A DNA stretch of 64,000 bases, from contig JAVBNE010000012.1 in assembly GCA_031551755.1 (NCBI GenBank), forward strand, positions 62,001 to 126,000. The letters run 5' to 3'. Below, piece after piece: positions 17,864 through 26,189 of the stretch. Below the pieces are notes generated by a model. The model worked only from the letters and a program-made list of their open reading frames with translations. It was not told where the DNA came from and did not search any database. The first letter of the stretch is position 1, and each line of letters opens with the position of its first letter. The position numbers and the translations under genes were made by a program. The stretch is from JAVBMU01 sp031551755. GTDB lineage: Bacteria > Actinomycetota > Actinomycetes > Actinomycetales > Cellulomonadaceae.

Positions 17864-18400
17864 ATGTCGCAACCCTCGTTTCCAGACCCCTACAACCCAC
17901 GCAGCACGCCGGTCCAGCCGCTGCCCAGCTTCCAGCCCCCGGCCCTCTTCGATGAACGGCAGGCGTACGCGTGGCGGGCCTACGGTCCGCCACAGGCACT
18001 CAAGCGGGCCCGGGTTCTCATGTTCATCGTGGGGTTCTGGTCGCTCTTCGTGGCCACCATCGTCCTTGTCATCGCGTTCTCGTCCGGTGAGGGCGGCTCG
18101 TTCAGTGTGGCCGAGTCCACCTTGCTCGGCCTGGCAGTAGCGCTCGGCATGGGAACGGGACTGCTCTACGTCCTGCTTGCCGGGAAGGTCTATCACGGCA
18201 CATCCTGGGCGGTCACGACCATGCGCGTGATCGTGATCATCTCGCTGGTCTCGCGCGTGATCGGCTTCGCGGCCGAGCCGACGGGCCTGCTACAGGAACT
18301 CATCGGCGGCGGGCTGGAGGTCTGGCTCCTGGCCTGCCTGTACAACGCCGAGGCGAAGGAGTATGTCGCCTGGCGGAAGCATGCCGCGATGAACCAATAG
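17864..18400 (+). CDS. Four-helix membrane protein, tandem paralogue 1
   Basis: 178 aa, family unknown to me. A proline-rich cytoplasmic N-terminus (to about 60) is followed by four predicted membrane segments at about 68-90, 100-122, 130-152 and 155-170. Shared marks with the next two genes are the juxtamembrane ALKRARVLM, the AGKV(Y/R)xG turn, SWAVTTMRVIVIISL and a short charged C-terminus (AEAKEYVAWRK). The ATG at 17864 follows two purine-rich stretches; the stretch CAGGAGCCCTT upstream is repeated before paralogue 2, so the duplication included the leader. Confidence 0.75.
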   Translation: MSQPSFPDPYNPRSTPVQPLPSFQPPALFDERQAYAWRAYGPPQALKRARVLMFIVGFWSLFVATIVLVIAFSSGEGGSFSVAESTLLGLAVALGMGTGLLYVLLAGKVYHGTSWAVTTMRVIVIISLVSRVIGFAAEPTGLLQELIGGGLEVWLLACLYNAEAKEYVAWRKHAAMNQ

Positions 18401-18484
18401 ACGCGCAGGGCAGGCTAGGATATAGGCGACTTGTCGTAACCGCGGATACCGCAGACTCACTATCCGCAACACAGGAGCCCTTCG

Positions 18485-19009
18485 ATGTCGCAGCCGCCCA
18501 CCTCCACCCCCTCGACCCAGCGCCAAGCCACCGCAGCTCGATCCATCTACCGGCCGCCCGACTACGCGGCACGCCAGGCGGCCGCATGGGGCGTCTACGG
18601 CCCGCCACTCGCGCTTCGCCACGCACGGGTGCTCATACTTGTACTCGCTGTGTGGTCACTCGTTTCCACCCTCCTGATCCTGGTGGCCTGGTCCGTGCTC
18701 AGGAACACCGATGTCGAGATGACAAGGGCCGTGGCGGTGTGGTTCGGATTGTCGGCGGTCATGTTCGTCGCACAGGCGCTGTTCTATCTCTACTTTGCCG
18801 GTAAGGTTCGCAACGGCGTCTCCTGGGCAGTTACAACCATGCGTGTCTTGACGATCGTCGGTCTCGTCTTCAATGCGATCGAACTGATCATTGACCCATC
18901 CGAGGCACTCTGGACGTTACTCAGCGCGGCGCTGGGAGTCTGGCTTCTGGTCTACCTCTACGACCGCCAGGCTCAGTCATACATCTCCTGGCGACGGCAT
19001 AACCCGTAG
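18485..19009 (+). CDS. Four-helix membrane protein, tandem paralogue 2
   Basis: 174 aa, the closest relative of the preceding gene: same start (MSQP), AYGPP versus VYGPP, ALxRARVL(M/I), FAGKVRNGVSWAVTTMRVLT and a C-terminal QAQSYISWRRH tail. The AGGAG ribosome binding site is part of a leader (CAGGAGCCCTT) shared with paralogue 1. An 84-nt gap with no obvious terminator separates the two, so they may be cotranscribed. No catalytic motif is visible; a sensor, a channel or a partner of another membrane protein are all possible. Confidence 0.75.
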   Translation: MSQPPTSTPSTQRQATAARSIYRPPDYAARQAAAWGVYGPPLALRHARVLILVLAVWSLVSTLLILVAWSVLRNTDVEMTRAVAVWFGLSAVMFVAQALFYLYFAGKVRNGVSWAVTTMRVLTIVGLVFNAIELIIDPSEALWTLLSAALGVWLLVYLYDRQAQSYISWRRHNP

Positions 19010-19169
19010 CCCATTCACACCTGGCCCTCCGACCCAGCATGAGAACGCGCAATCACAAGGAGTTCCGTGAATGGGGCAACGCCCATTCATTGCTAGGCGG
19101 TCCCACGTCTCACGCTGTTAGGCGCACACGACACTGACTCGACACCCTCTGAACGCTAGGAGAATATCA

Positions 19170-19703
19170 ATGTCATTCCCACCCCTCCCGAACCCCTTTG
19201 AGCAGCAGTTGACCACGCCAGTTCCGCACCGCCGCGACCACGACCTGCCGCAGCCGACCAAACGCAAAGAAGCGTCGCGTCCGTGGTCAGAGTTCAATCC
19301 TCCTGCAGCACTTCGGCGTGCTCGGATCCTCATGATCGTCCTCGGCATCTGGACACTTCTCGGGCTAGGGCTCGTGGTGGTGGGCCTCACGCTCGCAGCG
19401 GAGAACGACACAGACCTGGGCGTCAATAGCGCCGAAGTGACATTCACCATCGTACTCGCATTGGTGCAGGCCCTTCTTTATCTGCTCTTGGCCGGCCGAG
19501 TGAGAGACGGGGTGCCGTCGGCGGTGACAACCACCCGAATAATCGTCATCCTTTCGTTGGCCAACGTTGCGTGGGGCCTGATCACGGGCACCTCACAAAT
19601 CATTTCCACGGTACTTCTTGGTGGACTCCTGATTTGGCTATTGGTCTCGCTCAACAGTGCTGAATCCAAATATTACATTGCCTCGATGAAGCGCTATTCC
19701 TAG
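19170..19703 (+). CDS. Four-helix membrane protein, tandem paralogue 3
   Basis: 177 aa and more diverged: ALRRARILMIVLGIWTLL, LLLAGRVRDGVPSAVTTTRI and the tail SAESKYYIASMKRYS keep the family pattern. The N-terminal cytoplasmic part is more basic and lacks the YGPP motif. The ribosome binding site TAGGAGA is 7 nt before the ATG. A 160-bp gap separates it from paralogue 2, and the base composition here is less GC-rich than in the neighbours. Its stop codon shares a CTAG with the stop of the convergent M20 peptidase gene. Confidence 0.72.
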   Translation: MSFPPLPNPFEQQLTTPVPHRRDHDLPQPTKRKEASRPWSEFNPPAALRRARILMIVLGIWTLLGLGLVVVGLTLAAENDTDLGVNSAEVTFTIVLALVQALLYLLLAGRVRDGVPSAVTTTRIIVILSLANVAWGLITGTSQIISTVLLGGLLIWLLVSLNSAESKYYIASMKRYS

Positions 19704-21007
19704 CAAGTTCGCAGGAGGCGGTCGAGCACGCGGACACCGAATCGCAGGGAGTCGATCGGTACGCGCTCGTCGACCCCGTGGAACATCCCCGCGAAGTCCA
19801 GCTCGGGGGGAAGTTGCAAGGGAGCGAATCCGTAGCCGGTGATACCCAGCCGGGCCAGCGACTTATTGTCCGTGCCGCCGGAAAGGGAATACGGCAGCAC
19901 CGTTGCGCCCGGGTCCTCCGCGACGAGCGCATCCACCATGGCGTCGACCAGGTCCCCCGTGAACGGCGCCTCCAGTGCGATGTCCTGGTGAATCGGCTCG
20001 ATCCGGACCGCATCCCCCGCCAACGTGCGAAGCGTCGTCATCGCCTCGTCTTCATGACCCGGGAGAAGACGCATGTCCACGACTGCCTCCGCCTGACCGG
20101 GGATCACGTTCGCCTTGTATCCGGCGGACAGGAGCGAGGGGTTCGTGGTGGTCCGCACCGTCGCGCCGACGAAAGCTGCCGCCGGACCCAGCGCACGAAC
20201 GATCTCGGCGACGGCGGACTCGTCCGCCGGGTCATAGGGCAGGCCCGTCAGGTCCGCAACACCCCGCATGAGCTGGTCGACCGTGGGGGTGATCGTCAAC
20301 GGCCACCGGTAGGCGCCGATCCGCGCCACCGCAGCCGCCAGATGAGTCACCGCGTTGTCGTGGTTGACCTGGGAACCATGACCCGCCCGCCCGCCGGCGA
20401 CCAAACGCAACCAGGCCAGGCCTTTCTCCGCCGTCTGCAACAGGTAGGTCCGGCGACCGCTCAGTTCCAGAGAGAAGCCACCCACCTCACTGATGGCCTC
20501 CGTGGCCCCTTCGAAGAGTTCCGGGTGGTTGTCCACCGCATAGCGTGCTCCGAAGACTCCCCCGGCTTCCTCATCGGCGAAGAACGCCACGACGACGTCT
20601 CGGGCCGGCCGGGTACCCGAGCGGACGAGTTGCCGGACGGTCGCGAGGATCATCGCGTCCATATCCTTCATGTCCACCGCGCCGCGGCCCCACAGCAAGC
20701 CGTCGATCTCCTCGCCGCCGAAGGGATCGACCGTCCAGTCCTCCGCGCGGGCCGGGACCACATCGGTGTGACCGTGCAGAACGAGCGCCGGGCGGGTGCT
20801 ATCGAGACCGGGCAGGCGCACCACGACGTTGGCTCGCCCTGGGGCGGACTCGAAGTAGACCGGGTCGAGGCCCACCCCCTGCAGCGACGCCATCACATAC
20901 TCGGCGGCGGCACGCTCCCCCGGACCACTGCCGTCGCCGAAGTTGGAGGTGTCAATGCGGAGGAGGTCCTGACACAGCGCCGCGACCTCGGATTCAGCTG
21001 GGGTCAT
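19700..21007 (-). CDS. M20 family zinc aminoacylase/carboxypeptidase
   Basis: 435 aa. The M20 metallopeptidase fold is seen in order: LVLHGHTDVVPA (first zinc His and Asp), WGRGAVDMKD (bridging Asp), FFADEEAGG (catalytic Glu pair), the dimerisation domain, then SGGTDNKSLARLG (last zinc His replaced by the family pattern near the end). DapE/ArgE/PepV-like; the substrate is not predictable. In actinobacteria this gene commonly accompanies DUF5703 and the aldo-keto reductase. The ATG at 21007 has TAGTGT 6 nt upstream. It is convergent with paralogue 3. Confidence 0.92.
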   Translation of the reverse strand: MTPAESEVAALCQDLLRIDTSNFGDGSGPGERAAAEYVMASLQGVGLDPVYFESAPGRANVVVRLPGLDSTRPALVLHGHTDVVPARAEDWTVDPFGGEEIDGLLWGRGAVDMKDMDAMILATVRQLVRSGTRPARDVVVAFFADEEAGGVFGARYAVDNHPELFEGATEAISEVGGFSLELSGRRTYLLQTAEKGLAWLRLVAGGRAGHGSQVNHDNAVTHLAAAVARIGAYRWPLTITPTVDQLMRGVADLTGLPYDPADESAVAEIVRALGPAAAFVGATVRTTTNPSLLSAGYKANVIPGQAEAVVDMRLLPGHEDEAMTTLRTLAGDAVRIEPIHQDIALEAPFTGDLVDAMVDALVAEDPGATVLPYSLSGGTDNKSLARLGITGYGFAPLQLPPELDFAGMFHGVDERVPIDSLRFGVRVLDRLLRTC

Positions 21008-21013
21008 GGGAGC

Positions 21014-21019
21014 ACACTA
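21014..21019 (-). promoter_or_regulatory. -10 box of the M20 peptidase gene, leaderless layout
   Basis: TAGTGT on the minus strand, 6 nt before the ATG at 21007. It lies in the short gap after the multicopper oxidase stop, so this gene can be transcribed apart from the oxidase. Confidence 0.45.
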
Positions 21020-22651
21020 GCCGCCGTGCGGAGCGAGCGACCGCGGGCCGGTGCCATCGCCCCCATGCGCACCGTCGTGGCTGTCGTGACCGGTGGCCAC
21101 ATCGATCTTGTCGGGTGCCTTCTCCCCCGGCGCGACGACCACGAACTGCCCCATCATTCCTTGGTCCTCATGGCGCAGCAGGTGGCAGTGGAACATGTAC
21201 GGCATCGTCGGGTCGGTGCCGCCGATGGCCGGCTGGAAGGTCACCAACAGCCGAGTGATGCGCCCCGGCCGGATGTACACCGTGTCCTGTGGCCCCTGGA
21301 GCTCCATGGGCGGGGTCTTGGCACCAACGTCCAGAACCGTGAACCGGACGTCGTGGATGTGGAAGTTGTGCGGGGTGTCATCGACGGCGGTCACCTCCCA
21401 GATCTCGGTGGTGCCCTCGGTGACCACCTCATCGACGCGGCTCATGGACATCGGCTTGTTGTTGATCGTGGTGCCCGACAGTTCGAATCGCCGTGTCCGG
21501 ACGGCGGGCGACTCGTCCGCGGTCGGCTGATCGTCGGCCATGCTGAGCTTCGCCGGGATCGCGTGGCTGGGGGCGAGCATCTTCGCGGCCCGTAATTCCA
21601 TGATGTCGAGGGTGTCGTCTCCCCCGGAGAACCTGTTGGACACCATGTTGGTGCCCAACGACTGCGGATAGCTGCGCAGCACGGTGCGTTCACCCGGCGA
21701 CATGGAGACGATGATCTCCGCGCGGTCCCCCGGGGACAGTTGCAGGCGTTCCCTGCTCACCGGGGCATTCAACAGGCCACTGTCGGAGGCGATGACCTCG
21801 AAGTCACGCCCATCGGCGAATCCGAAGTTGTAGAACCGCGCGTTGGAGCCGTTGAGCAGCCGCAACCGCACCTTCTCGGTGGTGACGTTCAGATAAGGCC
21901 CCGGGGTGCCGTTGACCAGCACGGTCGGACCGAGCACGCCGGTGCTGGTGAACGCGCGGTCGGACATGTCCAGGGTGCCGTCGGCGTGGAAGCGCTTGTC
22001 TTGCACGACCACAGGGAAGTCATCCACGCCATAGTCGTGGGGCAGTTCCTTCGCGACCTCCGCTGTCGCCGGGTCGTCCAGCAGGAAGAAGCCCGCCAGG
22101 CCGCGGTAGACCTGATCGGCGGTGTTCCCGTGAACATGCGGGTGGTACCACACGGTCGCGGCGGGCTGGTCGATGGTCCAGGCCGGTTTCCAGGTCTCAT
22201 CGGGGTCGATCAACTGGTGCGGCCCGCCGTCCATCGCGGGGGGCACATGCATACCGTGCCAGTGGATCGTGCTGATCTCCCCGAGCGAGTTGGTGATCTC
22301 CACTCGCACCCGCTCACCACGCTCGGCGCGCAGCGTCGGGCCGAGATAACTGCCGTTGATCCCGATCGTGGGGGTCGGCTTCTCCTGCCCGAAATCCGTC
22401 TCGCCCTTTCGCAGGTCGAGCCGAAAGACCCGGACGCCGTCCTCGACTCCGGACTCGGCCAGCGCGGGCACGGCCAGCTCACGGTCGAAGGTCACCGACC
22501 CCGCGGTGTTGAGGAGCGCCCGGTTCCAGATCACGACGCCGGCCGTGGCCACACCGATCAGCACCACGGAGATCACGGTGCCGATGATCCAGCGCCAACG
22601 TCTGGGCAGCCGACGGCGCGGTCGAGTTGCGGCGGTGGTGGCCGAGCTCAT
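21017..22651 (-). CDS. Membrane-anchored multicopper oxidase
   Basis: 544 aa. A basic N-terminus and one hydrophobic helix (about residues 22-45) anchor three cupredoxin domains outside the membrane. All four copper blocks are present: STIHWHGMHVPP and WYHPHVHGNTADQV in domain 1, and HNFHIHDVRF and FHCHLLRHEDQGMMGQF in domain 3, the last holding the type 1 copper Cys with an axial Met position. It resembles the CueO/CotA/bilirubin-oxidase-like group; copper detoxification or metal oxidation is plausible. The ribosome binding site AGGAGAG lies 4 nt before the ATG. No copper chaperone or CsoR gene is adjacent. Confidence 0.92.
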   Translation of the reverse strand: MSSATTAATRPRRRLPRRWRWIIGTVISVVLIGVATAGVVIWNRALLNTAGSVTFDRELAVPALAESGVEDGVRVFRLDLRKGETDFGQEKPTPTIGINGSYLGPTLRAERGERVRVEITNSLGEISTIHWHGMHVPPAMDGGPHQLIDPDETWKPAWTIDQPAATVWYHPHVHGNTADQVYRGLAGFFLLDDPATAEVAKELPHDYGVDDFPVVVQDKRFHADGTLDMSDRAFTSTGVLGPTVLVNGTPGPYLNVTTEKVRLRLLNGSNARFYNFGFADGRDFEVIASDSGLLNAPVSRERLQLSPGDRAEIIVSMSPGERTVLRSYPQSLGTNMVSNRFSGGDDTLDIMELRAAKMLAPSHAIPAKLSMADDQPTADESPAVRTRRFELSGTTINNKPMSMSRVDEVVTEGTTEIWEVTAVDDTPHNFHIHDVRFTVLDVGAKTPPMELQGPQDTVYIRPGRITRLLVTFQPAIGGTDPTMPYMFHCHLLRHEDQGMMGQFVVVAPGEKAPDKIDVATGHDSHDGAHGGDGTGPRSLAPHGG

Positions 22652-22706
22652 GGACTCTCCTAGGACGAGAACTGTTCCCCTAGGCGGGGCGGAAGGCGAA
22701 TGGACG

Positions 22707-23981
22707 TCATTTGCGCAAGGGGCGTTCCACGGCCCCCGTCATCGGCAGCTCCTTGCGCCGCAGGGTCGAGTACACCGACCATGCGACGGCGACGAGCGGG
22801 ACGGCGACCACTGCTCCGAGGATTCCAGCGAGGAGCGTTCCCGTAGCGACCGCGATAGCCACAACCAGTGGATGGAGCGACACCTGCTTACCCATGATCA
22901 GAGGTTGCAGCACATGACCTTCGATCTGGCCAATGCCGGCGATTCCCAGGGTGACGATGATCGCCGTCCATGGTCCGATGGCGGCCAACGCCACGACCGC
23001 CGCGATGATCATCGCCAGCGGTGCGCCGATCATCGGGATAAAGGCACCGATGAAGACGAGCACGGCAAGAGGGGCCGCCAACGGCACTTTCAGCGCCACC
23101 AGGAAGATCCCGACGAGAATGCCGTCGGTCAGCGCGACGATGACGGTTCCCCGTGCATAGCCGGAGAAGGTGTACCAACCGGCACCGCCGACCCGGTGCC
23201 AGGTTTCGCGGTTGCGCTCGGGAAGCTGGCCGAGGAACCACTCCCAGATCTCGCGTCCACGAGCGACGAAGAAGACCGTGCAAAAGATCGCAAGTGCGAA
23301 CGCAGCGAAAGCCTGCACGATCGGACCTGCCGAGGCAGCCGCTTGGCTGGCGATATCGCCGCTGTTGTCGGTGATCCACTTGCGCGCGATCTCCACCCAC
23401 TCGTTGACGTCGGCCGAGGTGACGTCGATCGGCACAGGACCGTTCTCCAGGTTCTCCAGGATCTGGTGGATACCGTCGCTGAACTGCGCCGCCAGCTTGT
23501 CCCACTGGCCCACCACGGAGGTGACCACGTAGGTCACCAGGCCCGCGATGACCAACAGCGCGGTCAACATCGCCAGCCCGGTGGCTAGGGACCTGGGCAT
23601 GATCCGCGCGTAAAAGTCCGTCACGGGGCGCAGCACCGACGTGATGACCAGCGCCAGGAACACCGCGAAGAAGACGAGCTGGATCTGGGCGAGGGCGAAG
23701 AACACCATCGCGACCGCGACGACCACCACGATCATGCGCCACGACCAGCCGCCCGCAGTCTTCAACCAGTGCGGGACCGCCTCGGGGCGAGAACCACGCG
23801 CAGCCGCGCCCGCAACCGTGATCGGCGGCATCCGGCGAGCCGTGGCGACCCGGTGCATCGTCGGGGTCGGAGGGCGGGTTCCCGCGGTGCGCGCCGAGCT
23901 ACTCTGCCTGGCGGCAACCGGGCGGGTCCCAGCGACCAGACGGCGTTTCGACGGACCCGCGGAACTGCCTTCGACCCTCAC
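22707..23981 (-). CDS. AI-2E-family membrane transporter
   Basis: 424 aa from the GTG at 23981 (ribosome binding site GAGGTG 4 nt upstream). About 60 variable residues lead into eight predicted membrane segments, starting WRMIVVVVAVAMVFFALAQI. The large loop after segment 3 and the conserved FIGAFIPMIGAPLAM and GHVLQPLIMGKQVSLHPLVV blocks are the AI-2E (UPF0118/PerM) pattern. Members have been linked to Na+/H+ exchange, autoinducer-2 export and lipid movement, so the substrate is left open. It lies upstream of the oxidase gene on the same strand with a 55-nt gap; joint transcription is possible. Confidence 0.88.
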   Translation of the reverse strand: MRVEGSSAGPSKRRLVAGTRPVAARQSSSARTAGTRPPTPTMHRVATARRMPPITVAGAAARGSRPEAVPHWLKTAGGWSWRMIVVVVAVAMVFFALAQIQLVFFAVFLALVITSVLRPVTDFYARIMPRSLATGLAMLTALLVIAGLVTYVVTSVVGQWDKLAAQFSDGIHQILENLENGPVPIDVTSADVNEWVEIARKWITDNSGDIASQAAASAGPIVQAFAAFALAIFCTVFFVARGREIWEWFLGQLPERNRETWHRVGGAGWYTFSGYARGTVIVALTDGILVGIFLVALKVPLAAPLAVLVFIGAFIPMIGAPLAMIIAAVVALAAIGPWTAIIVTLGIAGIGQIEGHVLQPLIMGKQVSLHPLVVAIAVATGTLLAGILGAVVAVPLVAVAWSVYSTLRRKELPMTGAVERPLRK

Positions 23982-24112
23982 GCCGCACCTCTGTACTCGC
24001 CGACCGTCGTCACCCCGCCAGTCTGCCGTAGTCCGGGATGCGCAATCCACCGCCACACCGTGCTATGTTTCTTCCCGCAACCGAAGGGCTCACCATGCCC
24101 GGCGGTCCACTC

Positions 24113-24199
24113 GTCCGGGTGGCGGAATGGCAGACGCGCTAGCTTGAGGTGCTAGTGCCCGTATAGGGCGTGGGGGTTCAAGTCCCCCTCCGGACACCA
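24113..24199 (+). tRNA. tRNA-Leu (anticodon GAG)
   Basis: 87 nt class II tRNA with encoded CCA. The acceptor stem GTCCGGG/TCCGGAC (one G-T pair) is followed by discriminator A. The anticodon stem CTAGC/GCTAG encloses the loop TTGAGGT, giving anticodon GAG, which reads CUC and CUU. The long variable arm (GTGCCCGTATAGGGCGT) is typical of leucine, and the T-arm GGGGGTTCAAGTCCCCC is perfect. A toxin-antitoxin pair and other accessory genes begin 250 bp downstream. Confidence 0.96.
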
Positions 24200-24451
24200 C
24201 GACAGGCCAGCAGCTCGTCGAATCGCCGCGACTCCAGGCTCCCCGACCGGCACCAGAAGCCCTGCGGCACCCCAGGAATCCTCGTCTCATCGACGTATGC
24301 GAAGAAGCATGCCAGCGCCCTGTCGACCTCGATGAGCTGGGCACCCGAAGGCTAATCGCGGTCACAGCGATTATCGCGCTCCTTAGAGTGGATGCTGGTA
24401 CTCGCCTCGAGGTGTGAGCAGTCCACCGAGTTGGAACAACCTCACCCCTCG

Positions 24452-24877
24452 TCAGCCCAGCACGCGTACGTGTCGCCGAGCGGTAGCGGTCAACGAGGCG
24501 CTCAGTTTGTTGTCGAAGGTGACTAGCCTTAGACCGTTCGCGATCGCGAGGTTGAGCAAGTGGGTGTCAGTAATCTGCTTTGTGCCGGTGACGTGCCTGA
24601 TGATTGCTCGATGGTCGGCGAGCGAGGTGCTGTCGGAAAGGAAAGAGGCGCTCTCTAGTGCCTTGATGCTCCGTAGTATCGCGACAGCCTCCGCCATAGG
24701 GACGGGGCGCCCAGAGATGGCAGGATTCATGAGCAGACGAACGAGGCCGATCTCGGTGATGGGTGTCGTCGCAAATGCCCTGGTGCTGCGAAGCCAGCTG
24801 ATGGCCGAAGAATGATCGTCGTGGTCCTCGAGAACGACAGCGACAAGCACGTTGACATCGGCCAGCTCAGTCCTCAT
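24452..24877 (-). CDS. PIN-domain ribonuclease toxin (VapC-like)
   Basis: 141 aa. PIN fold with the acidic metal-binding residues in place: LADVNVLVAVV (first Asp), TEIGLVRLLMNP (Glu) and ITDTHLLNLAIANGLRLVTFDNKL (later Asp residues). This is the TA-system VapC subgroup that begins LxDVNVLxA; such toxins cut tRNA or rRNA. It overlaps the preceding antitoxin gene by 11 bp on the same strand, as expected for a co-translated pair. Confidence 0.88.
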   Translation of the reverse strand: MRTELADVNVLVAVVLEDHDDHSSAISWLRSTRAFATTPITEIGLVRLLMNPAISGRPVPMAEAVAILRSIKALESASFLSDSTSLADHRAIIRHVTGTKQITDTHLLNLAIANGLRLVTFDNKLSASLTATARRHVRVLG

Positions 24878-25115
24878 CGAGCGCGTCCTCCACCATCTGC
24901 CGAGTCACCCGTCGCCCCGCTGCCTTGATCGTGACGAGACCGGCGAGCGGGTCTCGTTGCACGGCCGCACGCTCAATCTCCTCGGCTCGTTCGGCAGCGA
25001 GTTCAACCAAGATCTCGCCAGGACTGCGTCCAGGGAACCGGGCTTCACCGGTCTTCACGATGCGCTGCACCCGGGGGTTTCGGGTGATCTGAGTGCGCGG
25101 ATAGACAGTTGGCAT
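24867..25115 (-). CDS. Antitoxin of the PIN-toxin pair
   Basis: 82 aa from the ATG at 25115, chosen over a GTG one codon upstream because TACACT lies 6 nt before it. The N-terminal part (MPTVYPRTQITRNPRVQRIV) looks like a beta-strand plus helix DNA-binding segment. The rest is helical and charged (PGEILVELAAERAEEIERAA) and would wrap the toxin. No family was recognised with certainty; the antitoxin role is inferred from size, charge, position and overlap with the PIN gene. Confidence 0.72.
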   Translation of the reverse strand: MPTVYPRTQITRNPRVQRIVKTGEARFPGRSPGEILVELAAERAEEIERAAVQRDPLAGLVTIKAAGRRVTRQMVEDALDED

Positions 25116-25121
25116 CACCCG

Positions 25122-25127
25122 AGTGTA
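25122..25127 (-). promoter_or_regulatory. -10 box of the toxin-antitoxin operon, leaderless layout
   Basis: TACACT, 6 nt, then the ATG at 25115 on the minus strand. A short inverted repeat GGTG-GTA-CACC lies about 20 bp further upstream (around 25147) and could be an operator, though it is weak. Confidence 0.4.
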
Positions 25128-25376
25128 TCACCGCGAACACTTCTAGGTGGTACACCGGTCTAGGCTCTTGCACCACCTTGTCGCACTCGACCTGGAACTC
25201 AGCGAACTACGGACCCGGCCCACGCGATTCGCCGATGGAGGTCATCTCACCGCCGGCATCCAGGAAGCAGTCCTACCCCCAGCGGGTGAGCAAACCCAGG
25301 AACACAACCGGCACCGTGGGGGGAACCGAACCCCACTGTTCGCATGCGCGCCGCAGGGCGCGGACAGGAGAAAGCG

Positions 25377-25838
25377 ATGGATGCGACCCTCGACGAAATG
25401 GGACCGATCGACTGGCTCATGGTGGAGTTCGCCGACAACCGACTGGACGGGACGGCCTTTCCGCTTCTGCTCGAGTTGGTTGATCAGGGAATCATCCGAG
25501 TGATCGACCTAATATTCCTGGAAAAAGACGCCGGTGGCACGGTAGCAGGCGTCGATATCCGCAACCTCGATTCGAGCGGAGACTTCGACCTGACCATTTT
25601 CGAGGGCGCCTCGTCCGGCATCTTGACGGCGGACGATGTCCGCGAAGCCGGCGAGGCACTCGCACCCGGGAGCGCCGCCGGGATCCTCGTCTATGAGAAC
25701 GCCTGGGCCGGCCCCTTCGCGGCCGCCCTCCGTCGCGGCGGTGGAGCGATCGTCGCGGGCGGGCGGATACCCGTCCAATCGCTCATCGCAGCCCTTGATG
25801 CCAGTGAGAACGGTCTACCAGCAAGCTCGAACACCTAG
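25377..25838 (+). CDS. DUF6325 family protein
   Basis: 153 aa from the ATG at 25377, with AGGAG 8 nt upstream. The pattern MGPIDWLMVEFADNRLDGTA, the ILVYENAWAGPFAAALRRGG block and the C-terminal RIPVQSLIAALDA are those of the actinobacterial DUF6325/membrane-associated-oxidoreductase-like group. No catalytic residues are evident. It is followed 9 nt later by a SHOCT-domain protein, a pairing seen in other actinobacteria. The 258 bp upstream to the toxin-antitoxin operon show no convincing gene. Confidence 0.82.
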   Translation: MDATLDEMGPIDWLMVEFADNRLDGTAFPLLLELVDQGIIRVIDLIFLEKDAGGTVAGVDIRNLDSSGDFDLTIFEGASSGILTADDVREAGEALAPGSAAGILVYENAWAGPFAAALRRGGGAIVAGGRIPVQSLIAALDASENGLPASSNT

Positions 25839-25847
25839 GAGAGCACC

Positions 25848-26171
25848 ATGCCAGGACTCTTGCGGGGAGTTGCCCGCACCGCCGTGGTCGCGGGCACCGC
25901 ATCAGCCGTATCGGGCCGGGTTCAACGACGACAACAGGGACGGTGGGCCGAACAAGACGCGTATGCCGCCCAGCAGCAGGCCGCCGCCTACGCTCGCCCA
26001 CCTGCGGCACCCCCGCCGTCATCCCCTGGACCCTTACCAGCGGCAACTCCCGCGCCAACGCCCACCGACTCGACCCTGATTCATTTACGCGAACTCGCTG
26101 ACATGCGGGCTCAGGGGATCCTGACAGACGCCGAGTTCGAGGCACAGAAGGACCGCATCCTGAACGGCTGA
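25848..26171 (+). CDS. SHOCT-domain protein
   Basis: 107 aa. Opens with a short hydrophobic/basic region (MPGLLRGVARTAVVAGTASA), has a Gln/Ala/Pro-rich middle, and ends with the 28-residue SHOCT domain (LRELADMRAQGILTDAEFEA and the rest of the helix). SHOCT domains are short oligomerisation or binding modules. TAGGAG lies 6 nt before the ATG. It forms a two-gene unit with DUF6325; a role in envelope stress is often suggested for such pairs, but nothing in the sequence proves it. Confidence 0.85.
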   Translation: MPGLLRGVARTAVVAGTASAVSGRVQRRQQGRWAEQDAYAAQQQAAAYARPPAAPPPSSPGPLPAATPAPTPTDSTLIHLRELADMRAQGILTDAEFEAQKDRILNG

Positions 26172-26189
26172 CCCTCGCCACTGGTGCGG

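Noticed and set aside
19778..21595. Open plus-strand frame of about 600 codons opposite the M20 peptidase and multicopper oxidase
   Set aside because: No recognisable domain and typical antisense composition; the minus-strand genes are complete and convincing.
24113..24451. tRNA-Leu as a prophage or island attachment site
   Set aside because: I found no second copy of the tRNA 3' end downstream and no integrase gene, so integration at this tRNA is not supported beyond the accessory gene content.
24200..24451. Possible gene fragment on the minus strand after the tRNA
   Set aside because: A stretch of about 50 codons reads plausibly (for example FFAYVDETRIPGVPQGFWC) but has no start or stop in a sensible place and no family match; at most a remnant.
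25128..25376. Overlapping plus-strand open frames between the toxin-antitoxin operon and DUF6325
   Set aside because: They overlap each other, run into DUF6325 in wrong frames and have no domain or ribosome binding site; I treat the stretch as non-coding.
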